Shown: positions 18,403 through 26,115, counted from the first letter of the stretch. The stretch: 64,000 bases of DNA from Candidatus Promineifilum breve (GCF_900066015.1 NZ_LN890656.1:248001-312000), one strand, 5' to 3'. Notes: generated from the sequence alone by a model not told the origin. Program-made: numbers and translations.

Positions 18403-18479
18403 GATCCCTCGCCCTGCGGGAGAGGTTAGGAGAGGGTCTTCTCTGATCCCTCGCCCTGTGGGAGAGGTTAGGAGAGGGT
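18403..18479. repeat. 35-bp direct repeat, two copies
   Basis: Units at 18403-18437 and 18445-18479 differ at one base and contain CCCTCGCCCTG and GAGAGGTTAGGAGAGGG, a widespread intergenic repeat type. They lie just after the transporter stop and before the first IS630 copy. Confidence 0.75.
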
Positions 18480-18578
18480 TCCGGGTGGTTTGGCCGTTCC
18501 CGGTGGGTTGTAGGACATTAACAAATAAATCGCCATATCGGTTATACTACCGGAAGAGACAACAAGCGGAGGTAAGCG

Positions 18579-18920
18579 ATGAAACCGCGTCAGGTGACAT
18601 TGTCGGCGGCGCAGGTGGCGGAGTTGCAGGCCGTACGAGACCATGCCCCTGTGCCGTACTTGCGAGAACGAGCGGCGGCGATCCTGAAGGTGGTCGAAGG
18701 ACGGTCGGTCAGACAAGTGGCGCTGCATGGGCTGTACCGGCGGCGAGGGGAACGGACGGTGGCGGCGTGGCTCAACCGCTACCTGGCCGAGGGCGTGGCC
18801 GGGCTGGAGATTCGTCCAGGGCGGGGGCGCAAGCCGGCTTTTTCCCCCTCTGACGGCGACGGAGGCCGGCGAGGCCGTCGCCCATCTGCTGCACCAGTCG
18901 CCCCGCCAGTACGGGATTGA
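18579..18920 (+). CDS. IS630 transposase, N-terminal frame (DNA-binding part), copy 1
   Basis: 113 aa by its own frame, of which the first 86 or so are transposase: helix-turn-helix sequence with LRERAAAILKVVEGRSVRQVA and a second helical region GERTVAAWLNRYLAEGVAGL, a homeodomain-like DNA-binding region for the inverted ends. GGAGG lies 6 nt before the ATG. The frame leaves the family homology at the T5C5 run (18839-18848); a +1 shift there joins it to the DDE frame and gives a product of about 365 aa, the usual IS630 length. A TATACT -10 box lies at 18543-18548. Confidence 0.85.
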   Translation: MKPRQVTLSAAQVAELQAVRDHAPVPYLRERAAAILKVVEGRSVRQVALHGLYRRRGERTVAAWLNRYLAEGVAGLEIRPGRGRKPAFSPSDGDGGRRGRRPSAAPVAPPVRD

Positions 18921-19677
18921 CGTCACCCGCTGGCGACTGGCCGACGTGGGTCAGGTGCTGAGTTGGTTGACCAGGCGCAGCCTGCCCGGCATCTACAAGG
19001 TGCTCAAACGGCTGGGGTTCAGTCGCAAGCAGGCGCAAGCCTTCATCCGCAGCCCAGACACCGCTTATGCGCTCAAATGGCGGGCTATCCTGGCCGCTTA
19101 TCAGGACGCTGTTGAGCACCCGGAGCAGGCGGTCTTGTTGTTCGGGGATGAACTGACCTACTGGCGTCGTCCAGCGGTACGGGCCGTGCACCAACGGCGC
19201 GGACAGAAGCAGCGTCGCGTGGTTAACCGGCCAGGGGCTAACACCCAGACTCGCATCGTCGCCGTCGTCAACGCCTGTACCGGCCAGGTCACCTATCGTC
19301 AGCGGAGTCGCGTCGGGCGCTTCGAGTTGGTCGCCTTCTATGAACAGCTGCGTCAGGATTATCCCGCCGTTCCCCGGCTGTACCTCGTCCTGGATAACTG
19401 GCCCACGCACAAGCATCCGCTCGTCTTGGAAGCGGCTCAGCACCACGCCCTGCGTTTGCTCTTCCTGCCGACCTATGCTTCCTGGCTCAATCCCATCGAG
19501 AAGCTCTGGCGCTGGTTGCGGCAGGATGTGCTCCATTGCCATCCCTTCGCCGACGACCTCGACCACCTCCGCCAGGCGGTCACCCGTTGGCTCGACCGCT
19601 TCCGTTCCGGCTCGCGCCACTTGCTGTTCTTCATCGGCCTGCTCTCGCGCGACGACCTAAACCAATATGGAGATTAA
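18727..19677 (+). CDS. IS630 transposase, DDE catalytic frame, copy 1
   Basis: The catalytic half of the transposase. After the frame junction near 18840 it reads through a helical linker to LLFGDELTYW (first Asp), YLVLDNWPTHKH (second Asp) and NPIEKLWRW (Glu). There are 34 residues between the second Asp and the Glu, the DD34E signature of the IS630/Tc1-mariner superfamily. The first part of this frame (before about 18838) overlaps the N-terminal frame and is probably not translated alone. The element appears intact apart from the frame change, which may be programmed; mobility is therefore plausible. Confidence 0.85.
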   Translation: MGCTGGEGNGRWRRGSTATWPRAWPGWRFVQGGGASRLFPPLTATEAGEAVAHLLHQSPRQYGIDVTRWRLADVGQVLSWLTRRSLPGIYKVLKRLGFSRKQAQAFIRSPDTAYALKWRAILAAYQDAVEHPEQAVLLFGDELTYWRRPAVRAVHQRRGQKQRRVVNRPGANTQTRIVAVVNACTGQVTYRQRSRVGRFELVAFYEQLRQDYPAVPRLYLVLDNWPTHKHPLVLEAAQHHALRLLFLPTYASWLNPIEKLWRWLRQDVLHCHPFADDLDHLRQAVTRWLDRFRSGSRHLLFFIGLLSRDDLNQYGD

Positions 19678-19737
19678 TTTGTTAATGTCCTATAACGCAC
19701 TTGGTGTATCAGCGGTGGGTTTTAGGACATTAACAAA

Positions 19738-20688
19738 TTAATCTCCATATTGGTTTAGTTCAACGCGCGAGAGCAGGCCGATGAAGAACAGCAAGTGGCG
19801 CGAGCCGGAACGGAAGCGGTCGAGCCAACGGGTGACCGCCTGGCGGAGGTGGTCGAGGTCGTCGGCGAAGGGATGGCAATGGAGCACATCCTGCCGCAAC
19901 CAGCGCCAGAGCTTCTCGATGGGATTGAGCCAGGAAGCATAGGTCGGCAGGAAGAGCAAACGCAGGGCGTGGTGCTGAGCCGCTTCCAAGACGAGCGGAT
20001 GCTTGTGCGTGGGCCAGTTATCCAGGACGAGGTACAGCCGGGGAACGGCGGGATAATCCTGACGCAGCTGTTCATAGAAGGCGACCAACTCGAAGCGCCC
20101 GACGCGACTCCGCTGACGATAGGTGACCTGGCCGGTACAGGCGTTGACGACGGCGACGATGCGAGTCTGGGTGTTAGCCCCTGGCCGGTTAACCACGCGA
20201 CGCTGCTTCTGTCCGCGCCGTTGGTGCACGGCCCGTACCGCTGGACGACGCCAGTAGGTCAGTTCATCCCCGAACAACAAGACCGCCTGCTCCGGGTGCT
20301 CAACAGCGTCCTGATAAGCGGCCAGGATAGCCCGCCATTTGAGCGCATAAGCGGTGTCTGGGCTGCGGATGAAGGCTTGCGCCTGCTTGCGACTGAACCC
20401 CAGCCGTTTGAGCACCTTGTAGATGCCGGGCAGGCTGCGCCTGGTCAACCAACTCAGCACCTGACCCACGTCGGCCAGTCGCCAGCGGGTGACGTCAATC
20501 CCGTACTGGCGGGGCGACTGGTGCAGCAGATGGGCGACGGCCTCGCCGGCCTCCGTCGCCGTCAGAGGGGGAAAAAGCCGGCTTGCGCCCCCGCCCTGGA
20601 CGAATCTCCAGCCCGGCCACGCCCTCGGCCAGGTAGCGGTTGAGCCACGCCGCCACCGTCCGTTCCCCTCGCCGCCGGTACAGCCCAT
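19738..20688 (-). CDS. IS630 transposase, DDE catalytic frame, copy 2
   Basis: Same catalytic frame as copy 1 with DD34E residues (GDELTYW, LDNWPTHKH, NPIEKLW) and the same requirement for a +1 shift from the N-terminal frame. The C-terminus reads SRVELNQYGD. Transcribed towards copy 1, so the two elements end tail to tail. Confidence 0.85.
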   Translation of the reverse strand: MGCTGGEGNGRWRRGSTATWPRAWPGWRFVQGGGASRLFPPLTATEAGEAVAHLLHQSPRQYGIDVTRWRLADVGQVLSWLTRRSLPGIYKVLKRLGFSRKQAQAFIRSPDTAYALKWRAILAAYQDAVEHPEQAVLLFGDELTYWRRPAVRAVHQRRGQKQRRVVNRPGANTQTRIVAVVNACTGQVTYRQRSRVGRFELVAFYEQLRQDYPAVPRLYLVLDNWPTHKHPLVLEAAQHHALRLLFLPTYASWLNPIEKLWRWLRQDVLHCHPFADDLDHLRQAVTRWLDRFRSGSRHLLFFIGLLSRVELNQYGD

Positions 20689-20836
20689 GCAGCGCCACTT
20701 GCCTGACCGACCGTCCTTCGACCACCTTCAGGATCGCCGCCGCTCGTTCTCGCAAGTACGGCACAGGGGCATGGTCTCGTACGGCCTGCAATTCCGCCAC
20801 CTGCGCCGCCGACAATGTCACCTGACGCGGTTTCAT
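20495..20836 (-). CDS. IS630 transposase, N-terminal frame, copy 2
   Basis: Identical protein to the N-terminal frame of copy 1 (113 aa, MKPRQVTLSAAQVAELQAV start), with the same ribosome-binding site and the same T5C5 junction. One silent difference from copy 1 is visible. Confidence 0.85.
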   Translation of the reverse strand: MKPRQVTLSAAQVAELQAVRDHAPVPYLRERAAAILKVVEGRSVRQVALHGLYRRRGERTVAAWLNRYLAEGVAGLEIRPGRGRKPAFSPSDGDGGRRGRRPSAAPVAPPVRD

Positions 20837-20930
20837 CGCTTACCTCCGCTTGTTGTCTCTGCCGGTAGTATAACCGATATGGCGATTTATTTGTTAATGT
20901 CCTAAAACGCACTAAGAGCGCGGCTCCCCC

Positions 20931-20992
20931 TCTGCAACCGGCTTCAGCCGGGTTTTGGGTAACAGGCGCGGGTTTGAACCCGCGCTGCCTGT
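20931..20992. repeat. REP-like hairpins beside IS630 copy 2
   Basis: AACCGGCTTCAGCCGGGTT followed by GCGCGGGTTTGAACCCGCGC, the same family as the large cluster at 35792-36990. It ends just before the stop codon of the nucleotidyltransferase gene. Confidence 0.8.
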
Positions 20993-21000
20993 CCCGGTTT

Positions 21001-21834
21001 CTAAAAGCCCTGCTCCCCCAACCACTCCTCCAACCGATCCAACAGCCGATCCACCACCGCGGCCAATTCATCCGGGGCCGCGCCGGCGGCGACGAGCGCG
21101 TCGCCCACGTCGGCGGCCATCGCCTCGGGCAGGCTGGGGCAGAGGGCCACGGCCAGGGCCAGCAATCGCTTCTCGCCGGGGTGGGGCAGGCGGTTGGCGG
21201 CGAAGAGGATGTCGAAGTAACTCGCCAGCAGCGCCGCCAGCCGGTGATTGAGGCTGACCACGTCGCCGCGCGCGGCGGCCTTGCCGATCTGCGCCCGGTA
21301 GCTGGAGATGAGGCCGCGCAGGACGGGCCGGTTGTGGGCGATGATGGCCCGCCGGAGCGCTTCGGGGTAAGGCTGGGCGGCCTCGGCCTGGAGGGCGGCG
21401 AACCAGCCGGTCGGGTCATGGAGCGGCCGCGCGTTGCGGATCGTGTGCCAGAAGGCGGTGGTGTAGCCCAGGCTGGGCGCATGGTCGACCAGGACGCGCC
21501 GCAATTGCCCGGCCATCCAGCCGGCGTCGAAGGTGGCCGCATCCACGTGGCTGCCCGTCGCCGCGTCGATCCATTCGTCGCCGCCGCCCCAATAGACGTG
21601 GCCGATGTCGCCCCGGCGCGCGCCGCCGGCCCGGTCGACGATGGCCTGCCGCGCGCTCAAGGGCAGGTCGCCGCTGGTGTATATTTCGAGATCGATGTCG
21701 GACGATGCATCGGCCACGCCGCCGGCGGCCGAACCGCCCAGGGCCACGGCCACCACTTGCGGCTGTTCGGCATAGAGGGCGGTGAGGCGGGTGATGAAGG
21801 CTTTGGTTTCAGGTGGCAGGATGGGGTCAGGCAT
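21001..21834 (-). CDS. Nucleotidyltransferase-domain protein (Pol-beta superfamily)
   Basis: 277 aa from ATG 21834, which overlaps the stop region of the zinc-finger gene by 8 bp; the longer frame to 21909 is not preferred. Residues about 20-50 contain VALGGSAAGGVADASSDIDLEIY, the GSxxxG...SDxD nucleotidyltransferase signature with the two metal-binding Asp residues. The C-terminal two thirds are helical (RRAIIAHNRPVLRGL, LNHRLAALLASYFDILFAANRLPHPGEK), like DUF4037 or aminoglycoside-adenylyltransferase-type proteins. It probably transfers a nucleotide to a small molecule, RNA or protein; the target is unknown. Position behind a zinc-finger and a ribbon-helix-helix gene raises a toxin-antitoxin possibility. 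Confidence 0.82.
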   Translation of the reverse strand: MPDPILPPETKAFITRLTALYAEQPQVVAVALGGSAAGGVADASSDIDLEIYTSGDLPLSARQAIVDRAGGARRGDIGHVYWGGGDEWIDAATGSHVDAATFDAGWMAGQLRRVLVDHAPSLGYTTAFWHTIRNARPLHDPTGWFAALQAEAAQPYPEALRRAIIAHNRPVLRGLISSYRAQIGKAAARGDVVSLNHRLAALLASYFDILFAANRLPHPGEKRLLALAVALCPSLPEAMAADVGDALVAAGAAPDELAAVVDRLLDRLEEWLGEQGF

Positions 21835-22084
21835 ATGCAACGGTAGGCACGTTGAGATATTCATCCGGTTCTTCCAGATGACCTTGAATGGCAAAGAATC
21901 GTCGTTCAATTTCCTTCAACACGGCGGCATCATAATAAACCATGCCGCAGGCAAGGCACACTTCCATCGGTGTGTTGGGAACAAGGAGATAGCTGCCGTC
22001 ATGGCTGTACAAGTAATCGACTCGCCGTTCCTCGAACCCATCGCCTCCGCAGAATGAACATAGATCTTTGCGTTGGTTATTCAT
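21827..22084 (-). CDS. YgiT-type zinc-finger protein
   Basis: 85 aa from ATG 22084, preceded by GAGGGAG; the longer frame to 22138 has no site. Two Cys pairs (CSFCGGDG near residue 9 and CLACGMVYYDAAV near residue 44) match the YgiT/MqsA-type zinc ribbon, with the usual intervening LVPNTPMEVC. In MqsA the zinc domain binds a toxin and a helix-turn-helix part binds DNA; here only the zinc part is present. No MqsR or DUF4258 toxin is adjacent. The gene is 78 bp after the RHH gene and overlaps the nucleotidyltransferase start, so the three probably form one operon. Confidence 0.82.
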   Translation of the reverse strand: MNNQRKDLCSFCGGDGFEERRVDYLYSHDGSYLLVPNTPMEVCLACGMVYYDAAVLKEIERRFFAIQGHLEEPDEYLNVPTVAYA

Positions 22085-22162
22085 CGTCAAGTCTCCCTCG
22101 TGTCCACGGATCGCTGAATTTCGGCGGTTGTGGAACATAGCAGGACAATGAATCGATACCCG

Positions 22163-22567
22163 TCACATGGATATTCTTGATAGCGAATGAACTTCAAAGC
22201 CACGTTCAGCCAACAACGCCGCCGCCTCGGCCCGAATGAGCATCACTTGTTGGGCATGGCGTTGCAGAACGTCGGCATCTTCCTCGTCGGTCGGGGTCAA
22301 TCCTTCGGCTTGCAGTTTCCAGACCAACTCCTGCATCCGTTGCGCCTTGTCATCGGCCACCCGCGTTCGGGCCGCTTGCCACAAGTCGTCGTCGTCCAGG
22401 TAGGCCAATTGGGTCAGCAGATCGATCTCCGACGACTTAACCTCTTCCTCAAGCGCATTTTCCAACACCCGGGCTACCACATCCTCAACGGAGTGATTGC
22501 GCGCGTGGGCCAGCCGGCGCATCCGCTGGTATATCTGATCAGGCAGTTGGACAGTTACCGATTGCAT
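22163..22567 (-). CDS. Ribbon-helix-helix type regulator or antitoxin-like protein
   Basis: 134 aa from ATG 22567, which has GGAGG upstream. The N-terminus (SVTVQLPDQIYQRMRRLAHARNHSVEDVVARVLENAL) has the strand-helix-helix pattern of RHH antitoxins. The remainder is acidic and helical (SSEIDLLTQLAYLDDDDLWQAARTRV...RAEAAALLAERGFEV). It resembles proteins often found in antitoxin-like contexts, but no classical toxin follows. The spacer of its predicted promoter is itself an inverted repeat (CCATG...CATGG), a possible autoregulatory operator. Confidence 0.72.
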   Translation of the reverse strand: MQSVTVQLPDQIYQRMRRLAHARNHSVEDVVARVLENALEEEVKSSEIDLLTQLAYLDDDDLWQAARTRVADDKAQRMQELVWKLQAEGLTPTDEEDADVLQRHAQQVMLIRAEAAALLAERGFEVHSLSRISM

Positions 22568-22597
22568 CCTGTATCGCCTCCGCTCAGTGTCGAGACC

Positions 22598-22626
22598 ATT
22601 ATACCATGCCGGAAACATGGATTGCA
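22598..22626 (-). promoter_or_regulatory. Promoter of the RHH operon with palindromic spacer
   Basis: Reading leftward: TGCAAT, 17-bp spacer CCATGTTTCCGGCATGG, TATAAT. The spacer carries CCATG/CATGG arms, which would suit a dimeric RHH repressor. Confidence 0.5.
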
Positions 22627-22629
22627 GCC

Positions 22630-22657
22630 TTGTCTATATCGCTAGTTCCAGTATAAC
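22630..22657 (+). promoter_or_regulatory. Possible promoter of the LivK-like gene
   Basis: TTGTCT, 16-bp spacer, TATAAC. The transcript would carry the hairpin at 22670-22703 in its leader, just before AGGAGG and the ATG. It lies back to back with the RHH promoter. Confidence 0.4.
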
Positions 22658-22669
22658 CTTAGGAAAGAT

Positions 22670-22703
22670 AGAAACCGAGTTTCGAAGAAGAAACTCGGTT
22701 TCT
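22670..22703. repeat. AGAAACCGAGTTTC hairpin repeat, copy 1
   Basis: 14-bp perfect stem, 6-nt loop GAAGAA. Member of a dispersed family with further copies at 41893-41924, 41953-41990, 42282-42303 plus 43756-43777 (split by an IS) and 49105-49142. Confidence 0.85.
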
Positions 22704-22728
22704 AAGAAAGAGTGTAGGAGGCAATTCC

Positions 22729-23907
22729 ATGAAGGCGACGGCAAAGCGCATTGGCTGGGGGGCCATGATCGTGCTGGCGGCGTTGGGGCTGGTTGGCTGC
22801 GGCGGCGCGGCCGAGGCCGAACCCATCACCATCGGCCTCAATCTGGAGATCAGCGGCGACATCCCCAAGGTCGGCGAGCATTCCCGCGAGGCGGCCGAAC
22901 TGTTCGTGGAGACGATCAACGCCGCCGGCGGCGTGCTGGTGGGGGACGAGCGGCGGACGCTGGCCCTCGACCTGGCCGACAATGGCGGCGCGGCCGACGG
23001 GGCCACGACCGCCGCCCAACGCCTCATCGCCGACGGCGCGCTGCTGCTCATCGGCCCCAACGCCAGCGTGGCCGCCGTGCCCGCCGGGGCCGTGGCCGAC
23101 GACGCGGCCACGCCGATGATCAGTCCCTGGTCGACCAACCCGGCCACCACCGCCGGCCGCCCGTGGGTCTTCCGCGTGCCCTTCATCGACTCCTTCCAGG
23201 GGCCGATCCTGGCCGGGTTCGCCGCCGAGGAGTTCGGCGCGACGCGGGCCTGTGTGCTCTATGCCGCCGACAGCGACGCCCCGCGCGGCGTGGCCGAGCA
23301 GTTTCGCGATGCCTGGCTGGAAACCCACGGCCCCGAGTCGGTCGTCGCCTTCGAATCATTCGCCACCGGCGACGAAGATTTCAGCACGCAGTTGGACGCC
23401 ATCGGCAAGGCCGCCTGCGAGGTGCTCTTCACGCCGCAATATTATAATGAAGTGCCGCTCATCGTGGCCCAGGCCCACGCCGCCGGGCTGACCATGCCCA
23501 TCATCGGCAACGACGGCTGGAGCGACCCGCAACTGCTGGAGCTATGCGGCACGGAGTGCGACGGCGCGTTCTTCGGGGCGCACTACATCGCCGCCGGGGC
23601 CACCGGGGCCACGGCCGAATTCATCCGCCGCTTCGAGGAGCGCACCGGCGAAATCCCGTCCGACGTGGGCGCGCTGACCTGGGACGCCATGCAACTGGCG
23701 GCGCTGGCGATTGAGGGCTGTGGCGCGCTGACCGGCGACATCGCCGCCGACCGGGCCTGCGTGCGCGACGCGCTGGCCGCCGTGCGCGACTTCGAGGGCA
23801 TTACCGGCCGCATGACCTTCAACGGCAGCGGCGACCCGGTGAAGTGTATGGTCATCGCCACCATCCGCGAGGGGACGGCGCTGTATCATCGGTCGGCTTG
23901 TCCGTAG
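22729..23907 (+). CDS. LivK-like ABC transporter substrate-binding lipoprotein
   Basis: 392 aa with the lipobox LVGC (Cys24) after a short signal peptide, so it is lipid-anchored outside the membrane. The mature part is a two-lobed periplasmic-binding fold of the branched-chain amino acid type: ITIGLNLEISGDIPKVGEHSREAAELFVETINAAGGV, then LLIGPNASVAAVPAGAVAD, TPMISPWSTNP and RVPFIDSFQGPILAGFAAE. It binds a small ligand, possibly an amino acid, amide or urea. No permease or ATPase genes lie next to it, so it is an orphan binding protein or serves a transporter or sensor encoded elsewhere. AGGAGG precedes the ATG. Confidence 0.9.
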   Translation: MKATAKRIGWGAMIVLAALGLVGCGGAAEAEPITIGLNLEISGDIPKVGEHSREAAELFVETINAAGGVLVGDERRTLALDLADNGGAADGATTAAQRLIADGALLLIGPNASVAAVPAGAVADDAATPMISPWSTNPATTAGRPWVFRVPFIDSFQGPILAGFAAEEFGATRACVLYAADSDAPRGVAEQFRDAWLETHGPESVVAFESFATGDEDFSTQLDAIGKAACEVLFTPQYYNEVPLIVAQAHAAGLTMPIIGNDGWSDPQLLELCGTECDGAFFGAHYIAAGATGATAEFIRRFEERTGEIPSDVGALTWDAMQLAALAIEGCGALTGDIAADRACVRDALAAVRDFEGITGRMTFNGSGDPVKCMVIATIREGTALYHRSACP

Positions 23908-23915
23908 AGGTAATC

Positions 23916-25079
23916 ATGTCTAAACCAGCCCACTTCCACCCCACCGACCTCCACGCCCTGGCCCGCATCGCCACCGACGCGACCACGGGGGTCATCGACA
24001 TGGTGGAAACGATCCACGGCACGATCCTGCCGCCGGGCGTCGTGGGCGCGGGCGAGCTGCGGCCGCTGACCTATCGCGCTCTGCGCGGGGCGGCGCGGCT
24101 GCTGGGCGACGGCGCGGGGCTGACGCTGGCCCAGGTGGGCGACGTACTCGGCCGGCGCGACGACTCGCCCCAGCGCCGGGCGGTGCTGTCGGCACTCAAC
24201 GGTCTGTGGGGCGACTACCTGGACGAGATCGATAGCCCGCTGGCCCTGCCCATGTCGTTCCAGTTGGGCGAGGCGGCCGAACCGACGGGCAAACTGGCCG
24301 TGCTGGTGCATGGCCTGTGCATGAACGGCGCGGGCTGGGCGCGGGCGGACGGTAACGGCGGCGTGGTCGACCACGGCGCGGCGCTGGCCCGCGACCTGGG
24401 CTATACGCCGGTCTATCTGACCTACAACAGCGGCCTCCACGTTTCCACCAACGGCCGCGCCCTGGCGACGATGCTCGACGCGCTGGTTGGCGTGTGGCCG
24501 CGGCCGGTCGAGGAGCTGGTGCTCATCGGCCACAGCATGGGCGGGCTGGTCATTCGCAGCGCCGGCTTCTATGGCACGGCGGCCGACCTGGGCTGGCTCG
24601 ACCGGCTGCGGGCGGTCATCTTCCTGGGCACGCCCCACCACGGCGCGGATTGGGAGCGGCGCGGCAATCTGCTCAACGTCATGCTCGATGCCACGCCCTA
24701 CGCCGCCCCCTTCGGCCGCCTGGGCAAACGGCGCAGCGCGGGCATCACCGATCTGCGCTACGGCAATATCGTCGATGAGGATTGGCTCGACCGCGACCGC
24801 TTCGCCCACGGGCCGGACGACCGCTGCCTGGTGCCGCCGCTGCCCGGCGTGGAACATTACGCCATCGCCGCCACGCTGGGCCTCTCGACCGACTCGCTGC
24901 GCCACCGGCTGCTGGGCGACGGCCTGGTGCCGCTCGACAGCGCCCTGGGCCGCCACGCCTCGGCCGAGCGCTGCCTGACCTTCGACGAGGCCCATCGCTG
25001 GATCGGCTACGGCATGAGCCACCTGGATTTGCTGCGGCTGCCGGCGGTCTATGAGCGGCTGGTGACGTGGTTACGGTGA
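23916..25079 (+). CDS. Alpha/beta hydrolase (lipase/PGAP1-like)
   Basis: 387 aa from ATG 23916, 8 bp after the LivK-like stop; upstream codons of the longer frame overlap that gene and are rejected. The first 120 residues are helical and of unknown role (TGVIDMVETIHGTILPPG, also seen in putative lipases). The hydrolase core begins at KLAVLVHGLCMNGAGW; the nucleophile elbow is GHSMGG (Ser about 207), followed by VIFLGTPHHGADWERRGN, typical of triacylglycerol-lipase and PGAP1-like folds. A catalytic His may be in the HLDLLRLP region. No signal peptide, so probably cytoplasmic. The natural substrate is unknown. Confidence 0.85.
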   Translation: MSKPAHFHPTDLHALARIATDATTGVIDMVETIHGTILPPGVVGAGELRPLTYRALRGAARLLGDGAGLTLAQVGDVLGRRDDSPQRRAVLSALNGLWGDYLDEIDSPLALPMSFQLGEAAEPTGKLAVLVHGLCMNGAGWARADGNGGVVDHGAALARDLGYTPVYLTYNSGLHVSTNGRALATMLDALVGVWPRPVEELVLIGHSMGGLVIRSAGFYGTAADLGWLDRLRAVIFLGTPHHGADWERRGNLLNVMLDATPYAAPFGRLGKRRSAGITDLRYGNIVDEDWLDRDRFAHGPDDRCLVPPLPGVEHYAIAATLGLSTDSLRHRLLGDGLVPLDSALGRHASAERCLTFDEAHRWIGYGMSHLDLLRLPAVYERLVTWLR

Positions 25080-25095
25080 GTGATATGAAGAAAAG

Positions 25096-25168
25096 AGAAT
25101 CCACAGATTACACAGATTTCACAGATTGAAGCATTAAATCTGTGAAATCTGTGTAATCTGTGGATTCT
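25096..25168. repeat. Perfect 32-bp-arm palindrome of CACAGATT type
   Basis: Arms 25096-25127 and 25137-25168 are exact reverse complements around a 9-nt loop. The core motif ACAGATT occurs three times per arm. It lies between two same-strand hydrolase genes. Relatives occur at 46971-47074 and 57119-57155. Confidence 0.9.
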
Positions 25169-25192
25169 TCTTCTCTCCTCTTGAGGTACAGC

Positions 25193-26101
25193 ATGAATTC
25201 ACAATCCGGGACGGCCAATCTGAACGGGACGACGTTTGTCTATGAGATCGCCGGCGAGGGCACGCCGCTGGTGGGCGCGGCGGCAGCCACGACGCCGGCC
25301 ACCGACCGCGCGCCGGTGGTGCTCATCCATGCCGGGATCGCCGACAGCCGTATGTGGCAATTCGCCACCAAGAGCGCCCAATTTCCGGCGCTGGCCGAAG
25401 CGTTCACGGTGGTGATGTATGACCTGCGCGGCTTCGGCCGCACGCCGCCGCTGACCGACCCGCCGCCCGGCGCATCAATGACCGGCGCGCAACCGCCCAC
25501 GACCTTTGCCCACCACGAGGATTTGGCCGCGCTGCTGCTCCATCTGGGGCTGGCGCGGGTGGCGCTGGTCGGCTGCTCCCAGGGCAGCCGCGTGGCCCTC
25601 GATTTCGCGCTGCAATACCCGGAGCGCGTTGACCGGCTGGTGCTGGCCTCGCCGACGATGAGCGGCTGGCGCTATGACGGCCCGCCCCCGGCGGAGGCGG
25701 CCGAACTGGAAGCGGCCGACGCGGCGGGCGACCTGGATCGGGTGAACGAGCTGGAGATGCAGATCTGGGTCGATGGCCCCCACCGCCGCCCCGACGAGGT
25801 GAACCCCCTGGTGCGCTTCCTGGCCCGGACGATGAACGCCATTGCCCTGGCGAACGAAGGCGCGGCGCTGGCGGAACGGCCGCTCACGCCCCCGGCCATC
25901 GAGCGGCTGGGCGAGGTGGGTGTGCCGGTGCTGATCATTGCCGGCCAAGTGGACCAGGCCCGGACGCGGGCCGCCGCCGGCCACCTGGCCGTCAAGCTGC
26001 CCAACGCGCGGCTGGAGATCATCCCCGGCGCGGCCCATCTGCCGAATATGGAGCGGCCGGCGGAGTTCAATCGCTTGTTGCTGGAATTTCTGAAGCAGTA
26101 A
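25193..26101 (+). CDS. Alpha/beta hydrolase
   Basis: 302 aa from ATG 25193 with GAGG upstream; the longer frame begins inside the palindrome and is rejected. Canonical alpha/beta hydrolase order: VVLIHAGIADSRMW (oxyanion region), VVMYDLRGFGRT, LVGCSQGSR (nucleophile Ser about 128 in GCSQG), PVLIIAGQVDQ (acid strand) and IPGAAHLPNMERPAEFN (catalytic His). This fits the 3-oxoadipate enol-lactonase / epoxide-hydrolase-like group, but the substrate is unknown. Probably cytoplasmic. The insert TPLVGAAAATTPATDRAP near the N-terminus is longer than usual. Confidence 0.9.
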   Translation: MNSQSGTANLNGTTFVYEIAGEGTPLVGAAAATTPATDRAPVVLIHAGIADSRMWQFATKSAQFPALAEAFTVVMYDLRGFGRTPPLTDPPPGASMTGAQPPTTFAHHEDLAALLLHLGLARVALVGCSQGSRVALDFALQYPERVDRLVLASPTMSGWRYDGPPPAEAAELEAADAAGDLDRVNELEMQIWVDGPHRRPDEVNPLVRFLARTMNAIALANEGAALAERPLTPPAIERLGEVGVPVLIIAGQVDQARTRAAAGHLAVKLPNARLEIIPGAAHLPNMERPAEFNRLLLEFLKQ

Positions 26102-26115
26102 AGGAGGGGGGGAGC

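Larger units (their letters stand above)
18513..19690 (+). mobile_element. IS630-family insertion sequence, copy 1
   Basis: 1178 bp bounded by inverted ends GGACATTAACAAAT (left) and ATTTGTTAATGTCC (right), each followed outward by TA, as expected for TA-duplicating IS630/Tc1-mariner elements. The inverted match continues for about 30 bp with substitutions (AATCGCCATATCGGTT versus AATCTCCATATTGGTT). It carries two overlapping transposase frames. Confidence 0.92.
19725..20902 (-). mobile_element. IS630-family insertion sequence, copy 2 (inverted)
   Basis: Same length (1178 bp), same ends and TA flanks as copy 1, but in opposite orientation and only 34 bp away. The two copies differ at a handful of bases, including three substitutions near the transposase C-terminus (SRDDLNQ in copy 1, SRVELNQ in copy 2), so duplication was recent. 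Confidence 0.92.

Noticed and set aside
18396-18512. Intrinsic terminator for the transporter gene
   Set aside because: The 35-bp direct repeats have no stem-loop followed by a T-run.
22729-23907. Complete amino-acid ABC transporter operon
   Set aside because: Only the binding protein is present; the following genes are hydrolases.
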